From contig CBDAQR010000003.1 in assembly GCA_965199055.1 (NCBI GenBank), forward strand, positions 2,604,001-2,668,000: DNA of 64,000 nt, read 5' to 3'. The notes beneath the pieces were generated by a model. It searched no databases, was not told the origin of the DNA, and saw only the letters and a program-made list of their open reading frames with translations. Within the stretch, counting starts at the first letter, position 1. Every line of letters begins with the position of its first letter. The position numbers were made by a program, and so were the translations under genes. Origin of the DNA: CBDAQR01 sp965199055. GTDB lineage: Bacteria > Pseudomonadota > Gammaproteobacteria > Pseudomonadales > Halieaceae. Below are positions 44,696 through 52,677 of this stretch, one piece after another.

Positions 44696-45349
44696 TTATG
44701 GTTTGAGCATGTCGCGCAGACGCTGCGCGGCATCTTCGTATAGCGTTTCAGCGAGTTCAAAATTGGCCTGACCGGGCTCCAATCCCTGCACCCGTTGCAA
44801 CATGCTTTCTGCCCAATTCAATCTCGACGTCAGCTGATCGCAAACCAAGTGCATCAAAGCACCGCTATAGGGCGCGTGAGGGGTGCGCAAAAACTCCTCA
44901 GCATGACTCTGCAAGGACTCAATTCCAGCAAGAGCTACCTCAGCATCGCGCAGTGCGTCTTCGCGCATCTTCTCGAGATAGGCCACAACGGCACCGGCAT
45001 CGGCCTCTGCGGCAAAGGCAAACCTCACCAACAGCTCATACTCAAATCGAAACTCGGTATCGGGCTGATCACGCAGCCATTCAACTAGCGCGGCCTGACC
45101 CGCCGGTGTAATGCTGTATACGGTGCGCTTGCGGGCACCGGTCTGCTCCTGGCGAGAGGTCGCGAAACCCCGCTTCTCCAGCAGCTTGGGCTCGCTGTAT
45201 AAATGGCTTTCCGCGCGCGGCCAAACCGCACGCAGAATGCTGCTGCGCATATAGCGAGTCAGCTCATAAGCAGACCATGGGCGCCGCTGCAGCAGGCCGA
45301 GCAGTGCAAACGATGTGGTCGTAAGCTTGGGTAATCGTGTATTACTCAT
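44696..45349 (-). CDS. PadR family transcriptional regulator
   Basis: A 217-residue regulator with the PadR winged helix at the N-terminus (TTSFALLGLLQRRPWSAYELTRYM, ESHLYSEPKLLEKRGFA, TVYSITPAGQAALVEWL). A Vir-like C-terminal helical domain follows (EYELLVRFAFAAEADAG). It overlaps the start of the gene for methylthioribose-1-phosphate isomerase by four bases on the same strand, so mtnA and padR form a coupled operon. It probably senses a small aromatic or cationic ligand, but none can be named. Confidence 0.85.
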   Translation of the reverse strand: MSNTRLPKLTTTSFALLGLLQRRPWSAYELTRYMRSSILRAVWPRAESHLYSEPKLLEKRGFATSRQEQTGARKRTVYSITPAGQAALVEWLRDQPDTEFRFEYELLVRFAFAAEADAGAVVAYLEKMREDALRDAEVALAGIESLQSHAEEFLRTPHAPYSGALMHLVCDQLTSRLNWAESMLQRVQGLEPGQANFELAETLYEDAAQRLRDMLKP

Positions 45350-46422
45350 GATCCGAAAAGCTGGTTGCGAAAACCTGCCAGAGCCTCTTCGTTTGGCGCC
45401 ACCACACCCGCCTCCGTAATCAGTGCGGTCACCAGCTCGGCCGGAGTTACATCAAACGCAGGATTATAGGCCTCGCTACCGGCATTACCCAGTATTACCT
45501 GCGCGCATTCCCCGGACAGGCTGCGCCCGGAAGCCGACAGCACCTCTGCGCCCGAGCGCTCTTCGATGGGTATCTCCGCGCCGGATCTACAATCCCAATC
45601 GATAGTCGAGATCGGCAGCGCCACATAGAAAGGCAAGGCGTGACGCGCCGCCGCTAGCGCCTTCAGGTAGGTGCCGACTTTATTGCAAACATCACCGTTC
45701 GCGACCGTGCGGTCGCTGCCCACAATACAGGCATCGACCTTTCCTTCTGCCATGAGGTAGCCTGCCGCATTGTCGGCGATGATGGTATGAGGAATATTCG
45801 CTTGTGCCAGCTCCCACGCGGTGAGACTTGCGCCCTGATTGCGGGGCCTCGTTTCGCTGACCCATACATGTACATCCAGGCCGGTCTCCGCTGCGCGATA
45901 GATCGGCGCGAGCGCAGTACCCCACTCCAGTGTCGCAAGCCACCCAGCGTTGCAGTGCGTCATAATGTTCAGTGGTCTATCACCTGCAACGTCTGCCAGC
46001 GACTGCAACAGTTTCAAGCCGTGGTTACCAATCGCGCGGCAGTTTGCCACATCTTGTTCGGCGATTGCCTTTGCCTCCGCCAGCGCTCGCGCCGGCCGTT
46101 CGGCAGGCTCGAGTGCCTGGATACTCTGGCAAACCCGATTCACCGCCCAGGCAAGATTGATCGCTGTAGGGCGGGCGTCACGCAAATGCGATGCGGCCTG
46201 CGCCAGGTTAGCGTCAGAGGGATCGCGCGCCATCTCCAGTGCTATGCCGTAGGCAGCAGTAATACCAATGAGCGGCGCACCGCGGACCTGCATGTCTGAA
46301 ATCGCAAAACAGAATTCAGCGAGCTTGCGCAGTTCGACGACGATTAGTTCATCTGGTAACCGGCGCTGATCGATAATGCGAACACAGTCCGCCTGCGGGG
46401 CATACTCGAGGCTACGCTTCAT
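45346..46422 (-). CDS. mtnA: S-methyl-5-thioribose-1-phosphate isomerase
   Basis: A 358-residue isomerase of the eIF2B-like superfamily that converts methylthioribose-1-phosphate to methylthioribulose-1-phosphate in methionine salvage. Signature segments are RGAPLIGITAAYGIA, MTHCNAGWLATLEWGTALAPI (the catalytic Cys is in THCNAG), VWVSETRPRNQGASLTAWEL and DACIVGSDRTVANGDVCNKVGTY, with the catalytic Asp of GSDR. No mtnK, mtnB or mtnC gene is adjacent. The start is ATG 46422, and a PadR gene follows with a 4-bp overlap. Confidence 0.93.
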   Translation of the reverse strand: MKRSLEYAPQADCVRIIDQRRLPDELIVVELRKLAEFCFAISDMQVRGAPLIGITAAYGIALEMARDPSDANLAQAASHLRDARPTAINLAWAVNRVCQSIQALEPAERPARALAEAKAIAEQDVANCRAIGNHGLKLLQSLADVAGDRPLNIMTHCNAGWLATLEWGTALAPIYRAAETGLDVHVWVSETRPRNQGASLTAWELAQANIPHTIIADNAAGYLMAEGKVDACIVGSDRTVANGDVCNKVGTYLKALAAARHALPFYVALPISTIDWDCRSGAEIPIEERSGAEVLSASGRSLSGECAQVILGNAGSEAYNPAFDVTPAELVTALITEAGVVAPNEEALAGFRNQLFGS

Positions 46423-46444
46423 GGCTCTTTCCGCAAGGTGGTAA

Positions 46445-47782
46445 TTACACGTTCAATAGCAGGTGCTCGCGCTCCCAGGAGCTGATGACCCGATTAAACT
46501 CTTCGAATTCGTCAAGCTTAACGGCTGCATAGGCGCGCAGGAAGAGCTCTCCAAAAATTTCCACCAGCTCCGGCGTATTCTGAAGGTTACGCAAGCCCTC
46601 TTCGAGGGTGCGTGCCACTTCAATCTCATCTTCATTGGCAGTACCCAAATGCGGCTCGCTGGGCTTGAGCTGCTTTTTCATGCCCAGGTATCCGCTGGCC
46701 AGTGTGGCCGCAAACGCAAGATAAGGATTGGCGTCGGCCCCCGGAAAACGGTTTTCCACTCGGGTCGCCGCGGGCTCACTCTGCGGCACTCGAAATGCCA
46801 CAGTGCGATTGTCATAACCCCAGTTGAGGTTGATCGGCGCCGAGATATCCGGTGCCAAACGGCGATAGGAGTTCACATTCGGCGCGTAGAGACTGATCAG
46901 TTCAGGCGTGAATTGCTGCAGGCCGGCGATATAACTGAGGAACGCCTCACTGTGTTCACCCTTGTCGTTGGCAAAGATATTGCTGCCGTCGTCTGCCCGC
47001 ACCAGACTCTGGTGAATATGCAGCGCGCTTCCGGGCTCTCTCTGCAGCGGCTTCGCCATGAAGGTGGCATACATGCCGTGCTTGTGGGCCGTTTCGCGCA
47101 CGGTGCGTTTAAAGCAGAAAACCTGATCGGCCAAAGCCAGGGGTTCGCCATGCAAAAAGTTGATCTCCATCTGCGCGGCACCGTTTTCGTGGATCAGCGC
47201 GTCCAGATGCAGCCCTTGCGCCTCGGCAAAGTCGTACATGTCTTCAACAAAATCTTCGAACTCCGCCACCGCATCAATACTGTAAGACTGGCGCGAGACC
47301 TCTGCGCGCCCGGAGCGCCCTACGGGTGCCTCGAGCTCCATATCAGGATCGATGTTCTGTTTGACCAGATAGAACTCCATCTCTGGTGCCACTACTGGCT
47401 TTAATCCCTCTTCTTCATACAGGGCAAGCACACGTTTCAAAACGGTACGTGTTGCCAACGGGTGGGGTTTATCGTCCTGGGTATAGCAGTCGTGCACCAT
47501 CTGCGCGGTGGGTTCGCGGGCCCAGGGCACCAACCTGAGGGTGCTTGGGTCCGGCTTCAGGATCATGTCGGCGTCCGTCGGCTCGACGAAATCCCAGTGA
47601 TCATCGGCATATTCTCCGGTAACCGTTTGCACCAGAATACTCTCCGGCAGGCGCGGGTAACCTCGGGATAGGAACTGTCCTGCGGGAATGAATTTACCCC
47701 GCGCATTCCCTGTCAGGTCTGGCACCAGTGCCTCAACCTCCGAGATGTTATGCGTTTCCAACCATTCACTGATGGCGTCCAT
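46445..47782 (-). CDS. puuA: Glutamine synthetase family, gamma-glutamylpolyamine synthetase
   Basis: A 445-residue type I glutamine synthetase-like ligase. It has the metal-binding EMEFYLV and the ATP/Glu-binding NGAAQMEINF and ATFMAKPLQREPGSALHIHQSL segments, and NPYLAFAATLASGYLGMKKQL near the end. The adenylylation-site region of GlnA is not conserved. The divergent gene encodes a gamma-glutamylputrescine-oxidase-like FAD enzyme, so PuuA-type glutamylation of putrescine or another amine is the best reading. It shares an 88-bp operator-bearing region with puuB. Confidence 0.87.
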   Translation of the reverse strand: MDAISEWLETHNISEVEALVPDLTGNARGKFIPAGQFLSRGYPRLPESILVQTVTGEYADDHWDFVEPTDADMILKPDPSTLRLVPWAREPTAQMVHDCYTQDDKPHPLATRTVLKRVLALYEEEGLKPVVAPEMEFYLVKQNIDPDMELEAPVGRSGRAEVSRQSYSIDAVAEFEDFVEDMYDFAEAQGLHLDALIHENGAAQMEINFLHGEPLALADQVFCFKRTVRETAHKHGMYATFMAKPLQREPGSALHIHQSLVRADDGSNIFANDKGEHSEAFLSYIAGLQQFTPELISLYAPNVNSYRRLAPDISAPINLNWGYDNRTVAFRVPQSEPAATRVENRFPGADANPYLAFAATLASGYLGMKKQLKPSEPHLGTANEDEIEVARTLEEGLRNLQNTPELVEIFGELFLRAYAAVKLDEFEEFNRVISSWEREHLLLNV

Positions 47783-47825
47783 ATAGGAGTCTCATTGCGG
47801 AAAAAGTTGATTATGACAAAAAACC

Positions 47826-47860
47826 GAATTATTATTCAACTTATTTCCGAACAATTATTC
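47826..47860. promoter_or_regulatory. Tandem operator-like repeats between puuA and puuB
   Basis: GAATTATTATTC (47826-47837) and GAACAATTATTC (47849-47860) share 9 of 12 bases, have the dyad pattern GAAn6TTC, and start 23 bases apart, about two helical turns. They lie in the divergent region, suited to repression of both genes by the TetR encoded downstream. Confidence 0.45.
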
Positions 47861-47870
47861 GAGTTTATCT

Positions 47871-49154
47871 ATGCCAGCTTCACAGGGCCACATTGACTCG
47901 TGGTACGCCGCCAGCGCCAATCAACAGCTAGAATTTCCCACCCTCAAGGGCGAGCTCAATGTGGATGTGTGCATTATCGGTGGCGGCTACACAGGCCTGT
48001 CTTCCGCCATTCATCTACGCGACAAGGGCTATAGCGTTGCTGTACTGGAAGCTGAAAAAGTCGGCTGGGGCGCCTCTGGCCGCAACGGCGGACATTGCAG
48101 CACCGGCCAACGCCAGGACCAGGACGAACTGGAAGAGATGGTCGGCAAGGAGCACGCGCGCAGACTGTGGGATTTGGGTTTAGAGGCCGTCGACACCGTA
48201 TGCGAACTGGTCGAGCGCTTCGATATTGATTGCGAGCTGAAGTCTGGCGATTTGCATGTAGCCGCCAAAGCTTCGCATGTCGATGAGCTCAAGGCCTACG
48301 CCGAAAAACTGCATAAAGACTACGGCTACGACAAGGCTCGCTTCGTGGAAAAGCACGAGCTGGAACAAATGACCAGCAGTCGCCGCTATTTCGCAGGCAT
48401 GAGCGATAGCGGCGGTCGCCACCTGCATCCCCTCAATTATGCGCTCGGACTGGCGCGAGCGGCTGCGGAAGGCGGCGCGCAGATCTTTGAGGGCAGCCGA
48501 GTCCTGCGTTATACCGAAGGTGAAAAGGTAGCCATCGAAACCGAGCATGGGAACGTGCGCGCCAGCTTCATGGTACTGGCCTGCAACGGTTATCTAGAGC
48601 GGCTCTCTCCTCCCATCGCGCGGCGGATAATGCCGATCAATAACTATGTGCTGGCGACAGAACCCCTCGGTGAGGAACTGGCGCGTTCGCTCATTCGCGA
48701 CGACTGCGCTATGTCCGACTCGCTGTTCGTAATCAATTACTGGAAGCTGTCTAAAGATTGGCGACTGATCTTCGGCGGCGGCGAGACTTACACCAAACGC
48801 TTTCCGGCGGACATCAAGGGTTTCGTGCGCAAGTATATGCTGCGCACCTATCCCGAACTGGAGTCGACCCGTATCGACTACGCCTGGGGCGGCACCCTGG
48901 CCATCACTATGAGCCGCATGCCCTCCTTCGGCAGACTGGATGGCAACATCTTCTATGCGCATGGCTACTCCGGTCACGGGGTGCCGATCGCCACGCTGGC
49001 TGGCAAGCTGATGGCAGAGGCCATTTCCGGCACAGCAGAGCGCTTCGATGTTATGGCGGGGGTAAAGGCACCCATATTCCCGGGCGGCACCTTACTGCGC
49101 TGGCCAGGCTTGGTCGCGGGCATGGCATGGCACGCGATGCTGGACCGATTGTGA
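47871..49154 (+). CDS. puuB: FAD-dependent amine oxidase, gamma-glutamylputrescine oxidase-like
   Basis: A 427-residue flavoenzyme of the DAO family. The N-terminal motif is VCIIGGGYTGLSSAIHLRDKGY (near residues 30-51), followed by LEAEKVGWGASGRNGGHCSTGQRQ, a feature of PuuB/OrdL-type oxidases. The C-terminal FAD segment is FYAHGYSGHGVPIATLAGKLMAEAISG. It would oxidise gamma-glutamylated putrescine or a related amine, pairing with the divergent puuA. No typical Shine-Dalgarno sequence precedes ATG 47871. The following TetR gene starts 9 bases after its stop. Confidence 0.87.
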   Translation: MPASQGHIDSWYAASANQQLEFPTLKGELNVDVCIIGGGYTGLSSAIHLRDKGYSVAVLEAEKVGWGASGRNGGHCSTGQRQDQDELEEMVGKEHARRLWDLGLEAVDTVCELVERFDIDCELKSGDLHVAAKASHVDELKAYAEKLHKDYGYDKARFVEKHELEQMTSSRRYFAGMSDSGGRHLHPLNYALGLARAAAEGGAQIFEGSRVLRYTEGEKVAIETEHGNVRASFMVLACNGYLERLSPPIARRIMPINNYVLATEPLGEELARSLIRDDCAMSDSLFVINYWKLSKDWRLIFGGGETYTKRFPADIKGFVRKYMLRTYPELESTRIDYAWGGTLAITMSRMPSFGRLDGNIFYAHGYSGHGVPIATLAGKLMAEAISGTAERFDVMAGVKAPIFPGGTLLRWPGLVAGMAWHAMLDRL

Positions 49155-49163
49155 TCTCAGCAA

Positions 49164-49799
49164 ATGGTTGATCAGCGAATTCAACGCCGCAAGGCCAGTA
49201 TCGGCCAACAGCGGCGTCCTATGCAGGAACGCTCGCGCCAACGTCGCGAGGAGATTCTTCGCACCACGGGAGAGTTGCTGGACAAGGTGGGCCTCGATGA
49301 CCTCACCACCATTCTCATTGCGCGCGAGCTCAAAATCTCTGTCGGCTCCCTGTATCACTACTTTCCGAACAAACAGGCGATTCTCTACGCGATGGGGGAG
49401 CACTGGCTGCAGGAGTACAGTGAGGCGCTGCAAAGCTTTGCGGATACGGAGATTGAAGGGCTATCCATCGATGCTTTTTGTCGGCAATGCCTGCAGTGCT
49501 TATTAGAGGTTTATCGCACCCAGCGAGGTCTCTTGCCACTCGTGCAGGCCATGTCCTCGGTGCCCGAGCTACATGATCTGGACGAGGCCCACGACGAAAT
49601 CATCATCAAACGCATGGCGGATCTGTTCAGGCGTCTGGGATTGTCGCAGCCGGACGGGGAGCTGCAGCGACGCTCCCGCCTGTGGCTGGAAATGACCCAT
49701 GCCGTATTTGTCACCATTACCGAGCAAAGCGGGAAACAGGCGAGAAACAGCTTTGAAGACCTCGTCGCTCTCGCGACCACCCTACTGCAACGCGTCTGA
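49164..49799 (+). CDS. TetR/AcrR family regulator of the puu locus
   Basis: A 211-residue TetR protein. After a basic leader, the helix-turn-helix region runs ERSRQRREEILRTTGELL and LTTILIARELKISVGSLYHYFPNKQAIL. An alternative start at the internal Met (49221) would remove 19 basic residues. It follows puuB by 9 bases, so it is probably in the same operon and controls it through the tandem operators upstream. E. coli uses the unrelated PuuR for this role, so this is a replaced regulator. Confidence 0.86.
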   Translation: MVDQRIQRRKASIGQQRRPMQERSRQRREEILRTTGELLDKVGLDDLTTILIARELKISVGSLYHYFPNKQAILYAMGEHWLQEYSEALQSFADTEIEGLSIDAFCRQCLQCLLEVYRTQRGLLPLVQAMSSVPELHDLDEAHDEIIIKRMADLFRRLGLSQPDGELQRRSRLWLEMTHAVFVTITEQSGKQARNSFEDLVALATTLLQRV

Positions 49800-49818
49800 C
49801 TCAGCAGCGAATTTTTTC

Positions 49819-49846
49819 TTGCATTAAATCTTGATTTCGATATTAT
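49819..49846 (+). promoter_or_regulatory. Promoter of arsR with -10 inside the operator
   Basis: TTGCAT at 49819-49824 and TATTAT at 49841-49846 are 16 bases apart. The predicted transcription start falls at 49853-49854, the ATG itself. Confidence 0.5.
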
Positions 49847-49853
49847 TCGAAAT
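49834..49853. promoter_or_regulatory. ArsR operator 1
   Basis: ATTTCGA at 49834-49840 and TCGAAAT at 49847-49853 form a perfect dyad around TATTAT. The outer pattern ATTTC-N10-GAAAT recurs before arsI. It abuts the arsR start codon. Confidence 0.6.
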
Positions 49854-50180
49854 ATGGAAACACATCAGGACATCGCCATACAGGCCGATCGCTTGGCTGC
49901 GCTGGGCAACGAAGCACGCCTCGGCATACTCAAATTGCTGCTGAGCAATTTCCTGGGCGAACTCAGCGCCGGCGATATCGCCAAAGCCACCGCGATACCG
50001 GCTTCCACCCTGTCACATCATCTCGACCGCCTGCGCCGTGAGGGGCTGGTGGAGTCACGCAAAGACAAACAGTGGATCTGGTATCGAGCAGGCACTGATG
50101 CCTTGACCGATTTACTGAATTTTCTCTATCACGACTGTTGCGGGGGCTGCGATATACAGATTTCAGCCAGAAACTGCTGA
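49854..50180 (+). CDS. arsR: ArsR/SmtB family metalloid-responsive repressor
   Basis: A 108-residue winged-helix repressor (ADRLAALGNEARLGILKLLL; AKATAIPASTLSHHLDRLRREGLVESRKDKQWIWYRA). The C-terminal region holds a Cys cluster, DCCGGC (near residues 95-100), and a last-residue Cys, which suits As(III) sensing outside the DNA-binding helix. No Shine-Dalgarno sequence is present and the operator touches the ATG, so translation is probably leaderless. It precedes arsI, and both genes have the same operator pattern. Confidence 0.85.
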   Translation: METHQDIAIQADRLAALGNEARLGILKLLLSNFLGELSAGDIAKATAIPASTLSHHLDRLRREGLVESRKDKQWIWYRAGTDALTDLLNFLYHDCCGGCDIQISARNC

Positions 50181-50200
50181 CAGGTTTTTTTTGGATTTAT

Positions 50201-50220
50201 ATTTCGACATTTATAGAAAT
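50201..50220. promoter_or_regulatory. ArsR operator 2
   Basis: ATTTC and GAAAT are separated by 10 bases, the same geometry as operator 1, and a TTTATA hexamer lies in the middle. The AGGAG of the arsI ribosome binding site follows directly (50220-50224). Confidence 0.5.
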
Positions 50221-50231
50221 AGGAGCTAAGC

Positions 50232-50654
50232 ATGAGCCGTATTCATATTGCGTTGAACACCGACAAACTGGACGAATCCATCGCGTTCTACAGCCAGTTG
50301 TTTAACACCCAGCCCGCCAAAGTGCGTGAGGGATGGGCCAAGTTTGACCTCGCTGACCCGGCACTAAACCTCACCCTCAATTTTTCGAAGGAGACCGCCA
50401 GTGGCAACCAGATCAGTCATCTGGGTGTGGAGGTTCAGGACGCCGAGACCGTCGCCCGCATCGATAAGCAGCTGCAGGAGCATGGACTCAAAACACTGGT
50501 AGAAGACGACGTTACTTGCTGCTACGCCGTGCAAGACAAAACCTGGGTATCTGACCCCAATGGCCACGCCTGGGAGTTCTTCTATGTGAAGGGTGATGCT
50601 GACGATAGTGGCGAGTCAGCGCGGGCACAACATGCGCCGGGCGGGTGTTGCTAG
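50232..50654 (+). CDS. arsI: ArsI/CadI family vicinal-oxygen-chelate metalloenzyme
   Basis: A 140-residue VOC-fold protein. The ferrous-iron ligands expected for ArsI are visible: His5 (RIHIALN), His near residue 62 (SHLGVEV) and the Glu in WEFFYV. The substrate thiol pair is Cys96-Cys97 in DVTCCYAVQDKTWVSDPNGHAW. ArsI cleaves the carbon-arsenic bond of organoarsenicals such as methylarsenite. A further Cys-rich tail (GGCC) ends the protein. AGGAG at 50220-50224 sets the start. No arsenite efflux gene is nearby, which is unusual for an ars operon. Confidence 0.85.
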   Translation: MSRIHIALNTDKLDESIAFYSQLFNTQPAKVREGWAKFDLADPALNLTLNFSKETASGNQISHLGVEVQDAETVARIDKQLQEHGLKTLVEDDVTCCYAVQDKTWVSDPNGHAWEFFYVKGDADDSGESARAQHAPGGCC

Positions 50655-50662
50655 GCGAGGAC

Positions 50663-51343
50663 CTAGCGCAGGTAACGAAACCAGCGCCAGAGATTGAGCA
50701 CTTCAGCCAGCGCGCCGGCCACATAGGTATAAGCCGCGGCCTTGAGCACGCTGCGGGCCGCTGGCAGGTGCTCGTCGGGAAGATAGCCCTCCTCCAGAAT
50801 CGGCATTGCCTTGCCAAAACTGGCATCGATTTCCTCGGGTAGAACAGCGACATACATCAACACCGAGACCAGCATGGTGACGACACCCACCAGCCCGAGT
50901 ATCGCCATGAGAAAGGGGCTGCGAGCGACGGCCATCACCAGCGGAATTGACATCATGACCAGGGTGCCGATACGGCGTATTAGCATGGCCCGCTTCATAT
51001 ACTTTTTGCGCAGGTGACTGACTGGCTCATCTCTGCAGAACTGGACCGCATGCCCGACCTCGTGGGCGGCAATGGCGACAGCGGTAACTGACCTGCCGTC
51101 GTAGTGATCAGGGCTCAGTGAGACCACTTTGTCGTCTGGTGAGTAGTAGTCCTCACCCGGCGCACCCTTAATCACTTGCACGCCTTCAAGCTCAAAGCGC
51201 TCGACCAGGTGCTCAGCCAGTTCACCGCCCGTGCCCGGCATACCGCTGAGCTCCCCAGAGTGACGTCGCATAACGTGACGCACCCACAGCGATGGGCCGT
51301 AGATCGCGACCATTAACAACAGTCCGAGTATTAGAAAGAACAT
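50663..51343 (-). CDS. Membrane zinc metallopeptidase, YugP family
   Basis: A 226-residue membrane protein with one N-terminal helix, the zinc motif HEVGH in VAIAAHEVGHAVQF (near residues 93-99), and two or three helices in the C-terminal half (IGTLVMMSIPLVMAVA; FLMAILGLVGVVTMLVSVLMYVAVL). The metal-binding Glu/Asp region PEEIDASFGKAMPIL is typical of the Zn_peptidase_2 (YugP) family. The substrate is unknown; a quality-control role in the inner membrane is assumed. It converges with arsI. Confidence 0.87.
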   Translation of the reverse strand: MFFLILGLLLMVAIYGPSLWVRHVMRRHSGELSGMPGTGGELAEHLVERFELEGVQVIKGAPGEDYYSPDDKVVSLSPDHYDGRSVTAVAIAAHEVGHAVQFCRDEPVSHLRKKYMKRAMLIRRIGTLVMMSIPLVMAVARSPFLMAILGLVGVVTMLVSVLMYVAVLPEEIDASFGKAMPILEEGYLPDEHLPAARSVLKAAAYTYVAGALAEVLNLWRWFRYLR

Positions 51344-51503
51344 CGCTTGGCCTTGAACACCTATGAGAGATTATACGGAGTCTGGAGCCGAGGTGGTTTT
51401 AGTCGCCGCATACACCGCCAGGCGAGGAAATCTGTACCGTGCAAAGCAATCTGCCTGCACCCCCAGCACGTAATTGAACAATATCTTCACAAAACTATCT
51501 GCT

Positions 51504-52166
51504 ATGACCACGATCGACGTCGCTCTGTTTCCTATTCCAAATTCCGTGAATTTTCCCGGCGTGCCCTGCCCACTGCACGTGTTTGAACCGCGCTACCGGC
51601 AAATGGTCAGCCACTGTATCGACAACGATATGCTAATGGGTGTGTGTCATACGGAGAAGCTACTTCACGCAAACGAGAAAAAACAAACGGTGGAAGAGGC
51701 TTTAAATAGTAACCAGTCGACCTACAAGCCCCAAGGCGTGTTTTCTGCCGGGGCGGTGCAGTTGCTTGAAGAGCTGGATGACGGCCGCCTGCTAATCCAG
51801 GTCGACACCTCAGTGCGACTGAAACTACTGGAAGTTCGACAGACCCTCCCTTTCAACATCTGGACTTGTGAGGAGTTACTGGATGAGCCCTGTGATGCGG
51901 ATGCCGAGGCTCAGCTGTCACAGACCCAGGACAAGATCATGCAACGCCTGCTAGCACTGACCCACGAGAGCACCCAGGCACAGGAGATGCTGAAAGGCGA
52001 TTATTGGCAGAAGATGCCCGCCCAGGCCTTCAGTTTCGCTATCGCCGGATTGATTAGCCTACCGCCAGAGATATCTCAGGCCCTGCTCGAGATGATAAAC
52101 CCGCAAGAGCGTCTGGATTACATGCTCAGTGTACTGAATCAGGCAGGGCCGGCCATCAGTAGCTAG
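51504..52166 (+). CDS. Lon N-terminal (LON substrate-binding) domain protein
   Basis: A 220-residue stand-alone LON domain protein. The N-terminal signature ALFPIPNSVNFPGVPCPLHVFEPRYRQMV is typical, and the C-terminal helical segment LPPEISQALLEMINPQERLDYML matches the same family. It lacks the AAA+ and protease domains of Lon, so it likely binds misfolded peptides or acts as an adaptor. ATG 51504 is preferred over an upstream in-frame ATT. No strong RBS is seen. Confidence 0.86.
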   Translation: MTTIDVALFPIPNSVNFPGVPCPLHVFEPRYRQMVSHCIDNDMLMGVCHTEKLLHANEKKQTVEEALNSNQSTYKPQGVFSAGAVQLLEELDDGRLLIQVDTSVRLKLLEVRQTLPFNIWTCEELLDEPCDADAEAQLSQTQDKIMQRLLALTHESTQAQEMLKGDYWQKMPAQAFSFAIAGLISLPPEISQALLEMINPQERLDYMLSVLNQAGPAISS

Positions 52167-52197
52167 GGCGCGCTCATCTCTAGCCGCAGCTGTTTCG

Positions 52198-52629
52198 CTA
52201 TGAACCCTGGCTCTCTACCCAAGCTCTCAGACTCTCCACTCGCGCTCGGTTAGCGCCCATATCGCTGATACCCAGACGGGAGGATGACCGGACATGAATA
52301 ACACCCGAGGTTTCATCAAACCGCAGCTGAACATCATCTCGAAAGCGCAGCGTGGGCGTTGTAGCCACCGCCTGAACAAAATCACCGTTGTCTGTGACGA
52401 CCTCCCAGTCTGCTTGCCCAATCAGCCAGCGCTTAAGCGCTTGCCACTGTGCAGGGGACGCCTCTATCGGATCGATAAGCTTGCTGCCCTCTTCGTTTTC
52501 ACTACTTACGCAGTTAGGAAAAGCGCCACAGGGAGGCAGGCCACCCCCCTCCTTGGGCATTTGCGGCGTGCTGGTGCAACCAAGCAACAATAACGCGGTC
52601 AAAGGCAGGGCAACGGATAATTTGGTCAT
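52198..52629 (-). CDS. DUF1499 lipoprotein
   Basis: A 143-residue protein. ATG 52629 opens a lipoprotein signal with lipobox LLGC near residue 18. The DUF1499 core contains the family pattern CGAFPNCVSSENEEG, WQALKRWLIGQADWEVV and DDVQLRFDETSGVIHVRSSSRLGISDMGANRARVESL. Function unknown. It is divergent from the DUF547 gene with about 48 bases between starts. Confidence 0.85.
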   Translation of the reverse strand: MTKLSVALPLTALLLLGCTSTPQMPKEGGGLPPCGAFPNCVSSENEEGSKLIDPIEASPAQWQALKRWLIGQADWEVVTDNGDFVQAVATTPTLRFRDDVQLRFDETSGVIHVRSSSRLGISDMGANRARVESLRAWVESQGS

Positions 52630-52677
52630 AGTGATAATGCTACGTTGGAAAAAAGAAAAAGGATCTGGAGTAACGCC

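Noticed and set aside
46463..47404. A 313-codon open frame on the plus strand, antisense to puuA
   Set aside because: It lies wholly inside a clear glutamine-synthetase-like gene and its translation resembles no protein; it follows from codon bias of the real gene.
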